From contig NZ_CP130322.1 in the NCBI RefSeq assembly GCF_033025475.1, positions 1,488,001 to 1,552,000 of the forward strand: a stretch of DNA of 64,000 bases, read 5' to 3'. Source of the stretch: Sphingomonas sp. C3-2 (GTDB taxonomy: Bacteria > Pseudomonadota > Alphaproteobacteria > Sphingomonadales > Sphingomonadaceae). The first letter of the stretch is position 1. Each line of letters starts with the position of its first letter. A model generated the notes under the pieces. It ran no database searches and had not been told where the DNA came from. It worked only from the letters and a program-made list of their open reading frames with translations. The translations under genes were made by a program, and so were the position numbers. This document shows, in pieces, positions 35,650-43,266 of this stretch.

Positions 35650-36462
35650 TCAATCTCCTGCATCCGTTTTCGCGACGACGCCCTTGCGCCGCTCCTGCGC
35701 GCGCCGCGAAAAGATGTTGAGCGCCTCGACCAGCGCCGAAAACGCCATCGCCGCATAGATATAGCCCTTGGGCACATGCACGCCGAAACCGTCCATGATC
35801 AGCACCGCGCCGATCATCAGCAGGAAGCCGAGCGCGAGCATCACCACCGTGGGGTTGCGGTTGATGAAGTTCGCCAGCGGATCGGCCGCCAGCAGCATCA
35901 CCAGCACCGCGGTCACCACCGCCACCACCATCACCGGCAGGTGATCGGTCATCCCCACCGCGGTCAGGATCGAATCGATCGAGAACACCATGTCGAGCAG
36001 CAGGATCTGGAAGATCGCCGCGCCAAAGGTGAGCGAGGCGACGGCCTTCTTGTCGAGCACATCGTCATCGCTCGGCACCGGATCCATCGAATGGTGGATT
36101 TCCTTGGTCGCCTTCCAGACAAGGAACAGGCCGCCCGCGATCAGGATGATGTCGCGCCACGAAAATACCGTTTCGAAGCTGGGCGCGCCGCGCGCATCGA
36201 GCGGCCCGGTAATGCCGAGATCGATCACCGGCGCGGTCAGCCCGACGATCCACGAGATCATCGACAACAGGCCAAGGCGCATGATCAGCGCCAGCCCGAT
36301 CCCCATCCGCCGCGCCTTTTGGCGCTGCTCCTCGGGCAGCTTGTTCGACAGAATCGAGATGAAGATCAGGTTGTCGATGCCAAGCACGACCTCCATCACC
36401 ACAAGTGTAATGAGCGCAGCCAGCACGGCCGGATCGGTGAATAATGCCATCAAATCGGTCAT
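35650..36462 (-). CDS. TerC-family integral membrane protein
   Basis: A 270-aa protein with about seven membrane helices. It has the TerC motifs [16 protein letters not shown] near the N-terminus and [17 protein letters not shown] in the second half; the Asp residues inside these helices are thought to bind a metal. TerC proteins (such as Alx) are linked to manganese or tellurite handling. The start at 36462 is the family-typical one; a longer reading to 36546 has no support. No riboswitch was found upstream, unlike the GDT1 gene nearby. Confidence 0.9.
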   Translation of the reverse strand: MTDLMALFTDPAVLAALITLVVMEVVLGIDNLIFISILSNKLPEEQRQKARRMGIGLALIMRLGLLSMISWIVGLTAPVIDLGITGPLDARGAPSFETVFSWRDIILIAGGLFLVWKATKEIHHSMDPVPSDDDVLDKKAVASLTFGAAIFQILLLDMVFSIDSILTAVGMTDHLPVMVVAVVTAVLVMLLAADPLANFINRNPTVVMLALGFLLMIGAVLIMDGFGVHVPKGYIYAAMAFSALVEALNIFSRRAQERRKGVVAKTDAGD

Positions 36463-36645
36463 TTCGGCGCAATGCCTCCCGGTTCTTCGCTGCGCAAGTT
36501 GTTGCCGATGCGAAACCTCGCGAAAATTAAACGGTTCCCCGCGCAAGTTGCCAGCATGTCACTATTTTGCATCTGGAATTAGCTTTTTTGCAGCCGCTAT
36601 TGAAATTGCTCGCAGAGGCTAGCAAACTCCGCTATGACGACTCAC

Positions 36646-36668
36646 TGGCGGATAGTGTCTTTCCGCCA
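36646..36668 (+). promoter_or_regulatory. Hairpin in the leader of the cold-shock gene
   Basis: TGGCGGA (36646-36652) and TCCGCCA (36662-36668) form a perfect 7-bp stem with a nine-base loop, about 75 bp before the start codon. Cold-shock mRNAs often carry structured 5' leaders acting as thermosensors; here the role is a guess. Confidence 0.4.
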
Positions 36669-36741
36669 AAGGTATCTGTGCCCTTCGCCCGGCGTGCAGG
36701 TTCTGAAGCGAATTTGGGCGACCGGGAAAGATTAACAGGGC

Positions 36742-37569
36742 ATGAGTTTCGACAGAGGACGCCGCGGCGAGCGCGGTGGGCGTGGCAGGGATAAGCGCGA
36801 CGGCTTCGGCGACGACAGCTTTGGTGGCGGCTTTGACGGCGGCTTCGGCGGCGGCTTTGGCGGCGACCGTTTCGGCGGTGGCGGCGATCGCTTCGGCGGT
36901 GGCGGCGACCGTTTCGGCGGCGGCGGCGGCGGCGATCGCTTCGGCGGTGGCGGCTCGCGCGGCGGCGGCTTCGGCGGCGGTCGTGGCGGCGGCTTCGGCG
37001 GTGGCGGCGGCGGTGGCGGCTTCGGCGGCGGCGGCGGTCGTGGCGGCATGCCCGCACAGGTCGTTGGCGAAGGCAAAGGCGTCGTCAAATTCTTCAACGG
37101 ACAAAAGGGCTTCGGCTTCATCGTTCGTGATGATGGCGGCGAAGATGTGTTCGTGCACATCTCGGCGGTCGAACAGGCCGGCCTGACCGGTCTGGCGGAA
37201 GGCCAGCCGCTCGCATTCACGCTGGTGGATCGCGGCGGCCGGGTTTCGGCGACCGACATCAAGATCGAAGGCGAACCGCTTCCGATCGAAGATAATGGCG
37301 GCGGCGCTCCGCGCGAACGCCCCGCGGGCGGCCCGCAGCGTCAGCTGACCGGCGAAAAGGCCACCGGCACCGTCAAGTTCTTCAACAGCATGAAGGGCTT
37401 CGGCTTCATCCAGCGCGATGACGGCCAGCCCGACGCATTCGTGCACATCTCGGCGGTCGAACGCGCGGGCATGATCAACCTCAACGAGGGTGATCGTCTC
37501 GAATTCGACATCGAGGTCGATCGTCGCGGCAAATATGCTGCGGTGAACCTCGTGCCGAAGCACGACTGA
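36742..37569 (+). CDS. Double cold-shock-domain protein with glycine-rich N-terminal region
   Basis: A 275-aa protein. Residues 5-103 are a low-complexity basic/glycine-rich tail with RGG-like (RGGRGR) and FGGG repeats, including about four DRFGGGG units. Two cold-shock domains follow (about 110-177 and 207-273), each with RNP1 (KGFGFI) and RNP2 (VFVHIS). They should bind single-stranded RNA or DNA. Most double-CSD proteins of alphaproteobacteria (about 170-190 aa) lack such a tail. An internal ATG at residue 103 could give a shorter form, but the repeat frame is clearly coding. It is a single gene with its own terminator. Confidence 0.9.
   Translation: MSFDRGRRGERGGRGRDKRDGFGDDSFGGGFDGGFGGGFGGDRFGGGGDRFGGGGDRFGGGGGGDRFGGGGSRGGGFGGGRGGGFGGGGGGGGFGGGGGRGGMPAQVVGEGKGVVKFFNGQKGFGFIVRDDGGEDVFVHISAVEQAGLTGLAEGQPLAFTLVDRGGRVSATDIKIEGEPLPIEDNGGGAPRERPAGGPQRQLTGEKATGTVKFFNSMKGFGFIQRDDGQPDAFVHISAVERAGMINLNEGDRLEFDIEVDRRGKYAAVNLVPKHD
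36862..36954 (+). repeat. In-frame 21-24 bp tandem repeats encoding DRFGGGG
   Basis: About four near-identical units, three of 21 bp and one of 27 bp, encode DRFGGGG within the cold-shock protein. Alternating ggcggt/ggcggc triplets suggest copy number can change by slippage without breaking the frame. Confidence 0.8.
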
Positions 37570-37586
37570 GGCTTAGCCACAGTTTT

Positions 37587-37626
37587 AAAAAAGGCCCGGC
37601 TGCAGCGATGCGGCCGGGCTTTTTTA
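37587..37626 (+). terminator. Intrinsic terminator after the cold-shock gene
   Basis: Six A, a stem GCCCGGC/GCCGGGC (37594-37600 and 37613-37619) with further TGC/GCG contacts, then six T. It also lies at the end of the convergent GST gene and may act in both directions. Confidence 0.92.
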
Positions 37627-38289
37627 TTGGGGTTCGCCGGAAAGCGCCGGACGGTTCCTGAAAACCGCCAGTTGCGCCGCAAAGGCCCGCTGGAAAGCAG
37701 GCCGCGCTTCACCGCGCGCGACATAGGCGGCGAGGTTCGAATAATCCTCCAGCACGTCCCAGCCCGCCAGCCGGCGCAGCACGCTCACCATCAGCAGATC
37801 GCCCGCGCTGAACGCGCCGTCGAGCCATTCGCCGTCCCCCAGCCGGTGGGACAGCGCATCGAGCCGTGCACGCACGCGCCCTTCCAGCATCGGCAGCCGC
37901 GCCGCATACCAGGCCGTGTCATATTCGACGATGATCGCCATTTCCTGCTCGACGATCACCGGCTCTACCGTGTTGAGCGCGGCGAACATCCAGGCGAGCG
38001 CGCGGGCGCGCGCATTCACCTCTTCGGGAAGCAGCCCGGCATGGCGCCCGGCGAGATGGGCGATGATCGCGCCCGATTCGAAGAGCGCAAGCCCGTCTTC
38101 CTCATAGGTCGGGATCTGGCCGAACGGATGCAGCGCGCGGTGCGCGGGCGCCTTCATCGCGGCGAAGGAAAGCAGCCGCACCGCATAGGGCAGCCCCAGT
38201 TCCTCGAGCGCCCAGCGCACGCGCATGTCGCGCGCCTGGCCCGTCCCGCGATCGGGCGAATCGGCAAAGGCGGTGATCGTGATGGCCAT
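37624..38289 (-). CDS. Glutathione S-transferase family protein
   Basis: A 221-aa GST. The thioredoxin-like N-domain shows the cis-Pro segment GQIPTYEEDGLALFESGAIIAHLA (motif FGQIPTYEEDG and ESGAI), which binds glutathione. The all-helical C-domain contains the conserved folding motif FSAGDLLMVSVLRRL. The catalytic residue near the N-terminus is not obvious (TAFADSPD). The start at 38289 has GGAG seven bases upstream. The substrate is unknown. Confidence 0.88.
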   Translation of the reverse strand: MAITITAFADSPDRGTGQARDMRVRWALEELGLPYAVRLLSFAAMKAPAHRALHPFGQIPTYEEDGLALFESGAIIAHLAGRHAGLLPEEVNARARALAWMFAALNTVEPVIVEQEMAIIVEYDTAWYAARLPMLEGRVRARLDALSHRLGDGEWLDGAFSAGDLLMVSVLRRLAGWDVLEDYSNLAAYVARGEARPAFQRAFAAQLAVFRNRPALSGEPQ

Positions 38290-38334
38290 CGCTAGGCTCC
38301 ACCGGGGGCCCACCCTGTTGGCGGGCACCCCAGC

Positions 38335-38377
38335 ATAAGCGCCCCGGTGCGATTGGCCAAACCGGGGCCGCGCTTAT
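38335..38377 (-). terminator. Long hairpin after the GDT1-type transporter gene
   Basis: On the minus strand ATAAGCGC and CCCGGT pair with ACCGGGGCGCTTAT, giving about 14 bp with a three-base bulge, directly after the stop at 38380. No long T run follows, so it is probably a terminator or 3'-stabilising hairpin. Confidence 0.5.
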
Positions 38378-38379
38378 GA

Positions 38380-38946
38380 TCAGCCCAGGAGCATCGCCAG
38401 CCCGGCAAGGCCCAGCCCGGCAAAGACGATCGCCGCGCCGATCCGCACCGCCTGCATCGGCACGACGCGCGTGATCCGATCGCCCAGAAACACCGCGGGG
38501 ACATTGGCGATCATCATGCCAAGCGTGGTGCCCGCGGTGACGATCCCCACCGCCTGATATTGCGCGCCCAGCGCGACGGTCGCGATCTGGGTCTTGTCAC
38601 CCATCTCGGCGATGAAAAAGGCGATGGTCGTGGCCAGGAACGCGCCGTGGCGCGAAACGCCTTCGCCCTCATCGTCGTCGATCTTGTCGGGCACCAGCAC
38701 CCAGGCCGCCATGGCGAGGAAGCCGAGCGCAACGGCGAGGCGGAACCAATAGCCGTCGAGCAGCCCGGCGACGAACGCGCCCGCCCAGGCGGCGGCGGCA
38801 TGGTTCAAGATTGTGGCGACGAAAATGCCCGCGATGATGGGCAAAGGCTGGCGAAAGCGCACCGCGAGCACGATCGCGAGCAGCATGGTCTTGTCGCCGA
38901 TCTCGGCCAGCGCGACCAGAAGCGTGGATGAAAGCAGGATTTCCAA
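38380..38946 (-). CDS. GDT1/TMEM165-family transporter, probable manganese exporter
   Basis: A 188-aa protein with six membrane helices in two inverted halves. Each half carries the family motif E-x-G-D-K-(T/S): AEIGDKTMLLAI at the N-terminus and AEMGDKTQIATV in the middle. Bacterial members (such as MneA) export Mn(II). The upstream leader is a yybP-ykoY riboswitch that senses manganese, which supports this function independently of homology. The start at 38946 gives the standard length. Confidence 0.92.
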   Translation of the reverse strand: MEILLSSTLLVALAEIGDKTMLLAIVLAVRFRQPLPIIAGIFVATILNHAAAAWAGAFVAGLLDGYWFRLAVALGFLAMAAWVLVPDKIDDDEGEGVSRHGAFLATTIAFFIAEMGDKTQIATVALGAQYQAVGIVTAGTTLGMMIANVPAVFLGDRITRVVPMQAVRIGAAIVFAGLGLAGLAMLLG

Positions 38947-39009
38947 AGCGCAATTCCGGGCCGGGCGATCAGGTTTTCCAACAACGCCGCTCCTCCCCCG
39001 CCCGGCATA

Positions 39010-39135
39010 AGCGAAGGTTCCGGCGTCATCGGTCTTGCCTGAAGCCGTGATGGCTCCGATCGCGCCATGATCTCTCGACCAAGCATGTTGACGCGATCTT
39101 TCGCGCAGACGCGCGAACGGGCTACTCCCCGGGTG
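39010..39135 (-). promoter_or_regulatory. yybP-ykoY manganese riboswitch
   Basis: The minus strand begins with CCCGGGGAGTAGCCCG, continues with CGCGTCAACATGCTTGG and ATGGCGCGATCGG, and closes with GCAAGACCGATGACGCCGG. These are the conserved L1 and L3 loop segments and closing stem of the yybP-ykoY class, and they resemble those of the E. coli mntP and alx leaders. It precedes the GDT1 gene by about 65 bp and should turn it on when Mn(II) is high. Confidence 0.88.
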
Positions 39136-39174
39136 ACGGGAAGCAGCCCTATGTAATTATCGCGCGGGCGTCAA

Positions 39175-39675
39175 TCAGGCGCCGCGGCTCGCCTCGAACA
39201 GGAACCAGGCGCGTTCCTCGGCCTGGTCGGTCCAGTCGTCGAGCACGCCCGAGGTTGCGTTGTCCTTGGCTTCGTCGACAATGTCCTTCGCCTCGCGCAG
39301 CTGTTCGACCAGCTTCAGATTGTCCTCGCGCAGTTCGGCGAGCATCTCGGTGGCCGAAACAAACTCGGCGTCATTGTCGCGAATCGTCTGGCGACGCGCG
39401 ATATCGCCGATCGAGCGCAGCGTCGTGCCGCCGGTCTTGCGCACGCGTTCGGCGATCTGGTCGGTCGTGCCCAGAATCTGCGTCGCCTGATCGTCGAGCA
39501 TCAGGTGATAATCGCGGAAATGCGGGCCGGAGACGTGCCAGTGAAAATTCTTGGTCTTGAGATAGAGCGCATAGCTGTTCGCGAGGATGCCGTTCAGCGC
39601 ATCGGCCACAGTCTGCGCGGCATTGCTGCCGATATCCGTCGGTGTTTTCAGCTTTTCCTTACCGCCCTTGCCCAT
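39175..39675 (-). CDS. dps: DNA-protecting ferritin-like protein Dps
   Basis: A 166-aa four-helix protein forming dodecamers that store iron and bind DNA. The ferroxidase ligands lie between subunits: NFHWHVSGPHFRDYHLMLDD contains the His, the Asp and nearby acidic residues. The sequence ends with LDDWTDQAEERAWFLFEASRG, also typical. The short Lys-rich N-terminus (KGGKEKLK) may bind DNA. The ATG at 39675 has GGAGG six bases upstream, excluding the longer reading. It stands alone. Confidence 0.95.
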   Translation of the reverse strand: MGKGGKEKLKTPTDIGSNAAQTVADALNGILANSYALYLKTKNFHWHVSGPHFRDYHLMLDDQATQILGTTDQIAERVRKTGGTTLRSIGDIARRQTIRDNDAEFVSATEMLAELREDNLKLVEQLREAKDIVDEAKDNATSGVLDDWTDQAEERAWFLFEASRGA

Positions 39676-39873
39676 ATCTGCCTCCAAAGAAATGAATTTC
39701 GAGTCGGAATCATAACGAGTCCCGCCCCGAAAAGTCTCATGCAAATGCCGAATAACAGCAGCCGCTTTTTTCGATCATCCGGCAATCCCCGTATTTTTCG
39801 CACCTCGCCCCCATGATTTCACAGGATATTGCGGATAAATGGCGTTCAAGCGCGGCTTGTGCGCACCCACCGC

Positions 39874-39879
39874 TTGACA
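39874..39879 (+). promoter_or_regulatory. Possible -35 element for rpmG
   Basis: A consensus TTGACA about 95 bp before the rpmG start. The matching -10 is poor (near 39897), so the promoter is only a candidate. Nothing else is recognisable between dps and rpmG. Confidence 0.35.
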
Positions 39880-39972
39880 ATATCGGCCGCTTGGCCCATC
39901 TGCCCGGCCTTGAAAGAGCGGCGGCGACGCCGCTTTTGTTTTTCTTGAGAATCGCAAAAGGGTTTTTGGGTC

Positions 39973-40140
39973 ATGGCCAAGCCGACCACCGTCAAGATCA
40001 AGCTCGTCAGCTCGGAAGGCACCGGCTTCTTCTACGTTACCAAGAAGAATCCGCGGACCAAGACCGAGAAGCTTTCTTTCCGCAAGTATGATCCCGTCGC
40101 GCGCAAGCACGTCGAGTTCAAGGAAGCCAAGATCAAGTAA
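39973..40140 (+). CDS. rpmG: 50S ribosomal protein L33
   Basis: A 55-aa protein, full length for L33. It begins [14 protein letters not shown] and contains [19 protein letters not shown] and [19 protein letters not shown], the cysteine-free L33 form. It is part of the large ribosomal subunit near the E site. A Shine-Dalgarno-like AAGGG lies upstream. It is followed by an intrinsic terminator. Confidence 0.97.
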   Translation: MAKPTTVKIKLVSSEGTGFFYVTKKNPRTKTEKLSFRKYDPVARKHVEFKEAKIK

Positions 40141-40178
40141 GCGCCCCGGCGCTTCCTGCCTTGAACAGCGGATGGCGT

Positions 40179-40200
40179 GGCGCATTGCGCTGCGCCTTTT
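40179..40200 (+). terminator. Intrinsic terminator after rpmG
   Basis: Stem GGCGCA/TGCGCC (40179-40184 and 40191-40196) with a six-base loop and a TTTT run. Confidence 0.75.
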
Positions 40201-40302
40201 GCTGTACCCGGACGATCCGGCCATATCGGCGGGGCGCTATTGCCCACGCCCGCTTTCTGATTCGTGCTTGCTGATGAACGCTCGGCTGATTCGGCCGCCC
40301 GC

Positions 40303-40665
40303 TCAGAGCAGCGCGGCAACCTGATCGACGAATCGCACCACTGAAATCGGTTTGGAGACATACGCCGCCGCCCCCAGCGCGCGGATTCGCTCCTCGTCGC
40401 CCTTTGCGGCATAGGCGGTCACCGCCATGATCGGGATCGTCTTCAGCTCCTCATCGGCCTTCAGCATCTCGATCAGCTCCACCCCGCTCACATGCGGCAG
40501 CTGGATATCCATGATGATCAGATCGGGCTTGAACGCCTGCGCGCGCGCCACCGCCTCGCGCCCGTCGCGAACGGGCTCGGCCACATAGTCATGCGCGCGC
40601 AAAAGGTCGCAGAACAGTTTCAGATTGAGTTCGTTGTCCTCGACAACGAGCACCCTTTTTGCCAC
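40303..40665 (-). CDS. divK: DivK-like single-domain response regulator
   Basis: A 120-aa receiver domain with no output domain. The acidic pocket is E9-D10, the phosphorylation site is D53 in LIIMDIQLP, the Thr lies in VTAYAAKG and the Lys in YVSKPI. VEDNELNLKLFCDLLRAHDY is characteristic of alphaproteobacterial DivK, which controls polar development and the cell cycle. The likely start is a GTG at 40665. A DUF3572 gene is divergent next to it, as in other alphaproteobacteria. The Caulobacter partner pleD is not adjacent here. Confidence 0.88.
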   Translation of the reverse strand: MAKRVLVVEDNELNLKLFCDLLRAHDYVAEPVRDGREAVARAQAFKPDLIIMDIQLPHVSGVELIEMLKADEELKTIPIMAVTAYAAKGDEERIRALGAAAYVSKPISVVRFVDQVAALL

Positions 40666-40703
40666 TTCGGTCCAATCTCCCGGTTTCTTGGATGATCTAG
40701 GCG

Positions 40704-40988
40704 ATGAAGGCCCCGGAAACAAATATTCAGAATGCTGAAGCGCTGGCCCTTTCGGCGCTTGTGTGGATCCTTGGGGATCAGCCCCGCGCCGAAAGGCTAC
40801 TCACGCTGACCGGGCTTTCGCCCGACGATCTGCGCGCGCGCGCCGGCGATTCCGCGGTGCTCGCCGCGGTGCTCGGCTTTCTCGAGGCGCACGAACCCGA
40901 TCTTGTCGCCTGTGCGGGCGATATCGACTGCAAGCCCGAAGCGCTCGTCACCGCGCGCCGCGCGCTCGACGGAGGACATTGGGAATGA
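40704..40988 (+). CDS. DUF3572 family protein
   Basis: A 94-aa helical protein with the family pattern ALALSALVWILGDQPRAERLLTLTGLSPDDLRA (key part ALVWILGDQPRAERLL) and FLEAHEPDLVACA. The function is unknown; the family commonly lies head-to-head with divK in alphaproteobacteria, as here (38 bp between the starts). Its stop overlaps the next start (ATGA), coupling it to a HAD-type protein. Confidence 0.88.
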   Translation: MKAPETNIQNAEALALSALVWILGDQPRAERLLTLTGLSPDDLRARAGDSAVLAAVLGFLEAHEPDLVACAGDIDCKPEALVTARRALDGGHWE

Positions 40989-41593
40989 GCCGGCCGCTGC
41001 TGATCACCGATTGCGACGAAGTGCTGCTCCACATGGTCACGCATTTCGGCGCTTGGCTCGATGAGGCGCACGACATCGAATTCTCGCCCGCTGGTGGCGA
41101 TTTTTCCAGATCGATGCGCCGCCGTCTCGACGGCAGCTATGTCTCGCGCACCGAGATGTGGCCGCTGCTCGGCGGGTTTTTCGATACCGAGATGCACCGC
41201 CAGACCCTGGTGCCCCATGCGCGCGAGGCGCTGGCAGCGATCGGTGACTATGCCGATATCGTCGTCCTCACCAATCTCGAGGATCATCGCCAGCCGCACC
41301 GCGTGGCGCAGCTCGACGCCTTTGGCATCCGCCACCGCGTCGTCACCAATCAGGGCGGCAAGGGCGTGCCCGTCGCGCGGCTGCTCGACGAATATGGGCC
41401 GAGCGCGGCGGTGTTCGTCGACGATCTCGCGCATCATCACCAGTCGGTGGCGGAGGAAGCACCCGGCGTCTGGCGCATCCACATGATTTCCGAACCCAGC
41501 CTTGCGCCCATCGTCCCCCCGGCCGAGCACGCGCATGTCCGGATCGATGACTGGGTCGCCGCCGAACGCTGGATCACCGAAAAGCTGGGCTGA
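40985..41593 (+). CDS. HAD-like hydrolase
   Basis: A 202-aa protein. Motif I is LLITDCDEVLLHM (D9 and D11), the second motif is IVVLTNLEDH, the Lys is in NQGGKGVPV, and the acidic motif is AVFVDDLAHHH. All four HAD elements are thus present. The substrate is unknown. It is translationally coupled to the DUF3572 gene through an ATGA overlap, so both may work with the divK region. Confidence 0.82.
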   Translation: MSRPLLITDCDEVLLHMVTHFGAWLDEAHDIEFSPAGGDFSRSMRRRLDGSYVSRTEMWPLLGGFFDTEMHRQTLVPHAREALAAIGDYADIVVLTNLEDHRQPHRVAQLDAFGIRHRVVTNQGGKGVPVARLLDEYGPSAAVFVDDLAHHHQSVAEEAPGVWRIHMISEPSLAPIVPPAEHAHVRIDDWVAAERWITEKLG

Positions 41594-41608
41594 GCCGGCC
41601 GGGAAGTC

Positions 41609-41998
41609 TCAGCCGAGCGTCAGATAGATTTCGGCGATGATCACCCACTGGCCGCCCAACTCGCGCCATTTGGCGGTGTAATTGCCCGACGCGATCACCG
41701 TTCCGCTCGCCGCGTCCACGCCCTGCCACTGGCCATGCTCCAATGCGATCGGCTCGACGGTCGAGGGCACGATCGTCTCGGGCGTGCGCGCATAGACCAC
41801 CCGCGCCGCCGCCGCGAACTCGCGCTTCCACGCCTGCAACTGCGCGGTGCGCCCGGTTATCACCGCGCTGTCGGTCCCCGTCACCAGCACCGCATGCTGC
41901 GCGAGCAGCGGCCCGATCGCCTTCAGATCGCCCTCGGCCAGCGCACGGTTGAACGCGGCGCGGCGCATGCGGATGGCAAGATCGGCGGGGTTGGTCAT
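41609..41998 (-). CDS. NTF2-like protein (DUF4440/SnoaL type)
   Basis: A 129-aa NTF2-fold protein: N-terminal helices MRRAAFNRALAEGDLKAIGPLLAQ, the middle LVTGTDSAVITGRTAQLQAWKREF, and the end SGNYTAKWRELGGQWVIIAEIYLTLG. No catalytic residues can be assigned. It stands alone, converging on the HAD gene. Confidence 0.75.
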   Translation of the reverse strand: MTNPADLAIRMRRAAFNRALAEGDLKAIGPLLAQHAVLVTGTDSAVITGRTAQLQAWKREFAAAARVVYARTPETIVPSTVEPIALEHGQWQGVDAASGTVIASGNYTAKWRELGGQWVIIAEIYLTLG

Positions 41999-42150
41999 TG
42001 GCGCGGCCCTTCACGGATCGGATCAGACGGGATTCGGATGGCAACCCCATGCCGCCTTGGCCCGCAAAATCAACTCCTCGGGTCCCGGCGTGGACCAATT
42101 CCGGAGCTTGTAACCGCCCGCTTTCGCGCCAACGCATGAAGAGGCAGGAC

Positions 42151-42176
42151 GTCCGGAAAGTCGGGTGTCCGGAAAG
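42151..42176. repeat. Direct repeat GTCCGGAAAG x2
   Basis: GTCCGGAAAG at 42151-42160 and again at 42167-42176, in the 236-bp gap between the NTF2-like gene and the low-GC orphan. It marks a change in base composition; the role is unknown. Confidence 0.4.
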
Positions 42177-42234
42177 GCAGCTTTACCTCGGCCAAAAGGC
42201 CAAAGCGGCCGTTCAATTACGATATGCCTCGATG

Positions 42235-43053
42235 CTACTGTGTGAGCGGGATGGCCGGCTGCGTTAGCCAGTATGTCGACGTCTCATTTGAACACCAGAA
42301 GCCTTCGAACAACTCGTCGAGCCTGCTCCCGTCCAGTCTTTCGGCAGTCGCGAAAACCGCCGTATAGAAGCTGTCCCAGTGAACCCACACGAGTATGGAT
42401 TGGTCCGGCGCGTAAATTCGCCTGATGCCCCACGATGACAAATCCGTTCGCCGATCCCAAGCTAGTTCACCGCCAAGTGTCGCAAGGGTTACGAGCCGTT
42501 CGTCATCCCCAAATTCATCCCCGACGAACACCTCGGAAACCCCCACTCGCTCAAATAGATCGATTAGGTTGGCTTGCATAATTGGCTGAAATCGCCCTTC
42601 GGTCGGGCGAAAGAGTGCATTCTGGTCGCAAAACTTTTTCAGTCGCTCGGCTGATGTTTGATCCTCCAAATCTTTTCTCAACCCGAGGATGATTGTTCTA
42701 AGCGCCTGGTCCAGTGCGCAATGATCGCTGAGCCCAGCGAGATGACAAATTTCTCGCCAGCTCACTTGATTGCCAAACCTAACCGCGATCTCATCGACTG
42801 AGCTTGCTGTTACCTCTTTGCCGTCCCGACGTTCTTCCGCTTCACCATCTACCCACTCAAGCAAGTCTACGTCAGGTGGTGCACTGGAACGTGGCAAAAT
42901 CAACGTCCCGTATTCACATACCCCGGGATGAAGCCCCTCAATCGCAACAAATGGGTGAAGCGCTACGAAGCCGTGTGAAAACGCGCCACCAAACCATGGC
43001 AGCATTGGCGTATCGTCGGGAGGTCCAAATTTGGTGCGATCAGCGTCGTTCAT
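42235..43053 (-). CDS. Uncharacterised protein in a lower-GC island (DUF2711-like?)
   Basis: A 272-aa soluble protein. Features are FVALHPFVAIEGLHPG near the N-terminus, VSWREICHLAGLSDHCALDQALRTIILGLRKDLED in the middle and SNETSTYWLTQP near the end. From memory this resembles DUF2711 proteins, but I cannot confirm it. The gene and its flanks have clearly lower GC and different codon use than the neighbours, which suggests horizontal transfer. The frame runs open much further upstream (to 44139), but that part is antisense to an SDR gene; the ATG at 43053 is the realistic start. Confidence 0.6.
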   Translation of the reverse strand: MNDADRTKFGPPDDTPMLPWFGGAFSHGFVALHPFVAIEGLHPGVCEYGTLILPRSSAPPDVDLLEWVDGEAEERRDGKEVTASSVDEIAVRFGNQVSWREICHLAGLSDHCALDQALRTIILGLRKDLEDQTSAERLKKFCDQNALFRPTEGRFQPIMQANLIDLFERVGVSEVFVGDEFGDDERLVTLATLGGELAWDRRTDLSSWGIRRIYAPDQSILVWVHWDSFYTAVFATAERLDGSRLDELFEGFWCSNETSTYWLTQPAIPLTQ

Positions 43054-43266
43054 TCCGGAGGTATATCGCTCTGCGCATAGGATGTCTGCTTTCGAGCTGC
43101 AGTGTTCAGGAGGCGAACGTCTACAATGTCGGTGAGCCCGGACAGTTCGGCTTGGGTGTCCACGCGCCCTAACATCCTCTGGCTCAATGCGCCCGCACGC
43201 CTTATGCCTGCGCACCGGGGAACAGACCGGCCGGCACGATCCGGGCGATAATGGGGGATGGATGGC

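Noticed and set aside
36463-36600. A second manganese riboswitch upstream of the TerC gene.
   Set aside because: The conserved yybP-ykoY segments were looked for on the minus strand and are absent.
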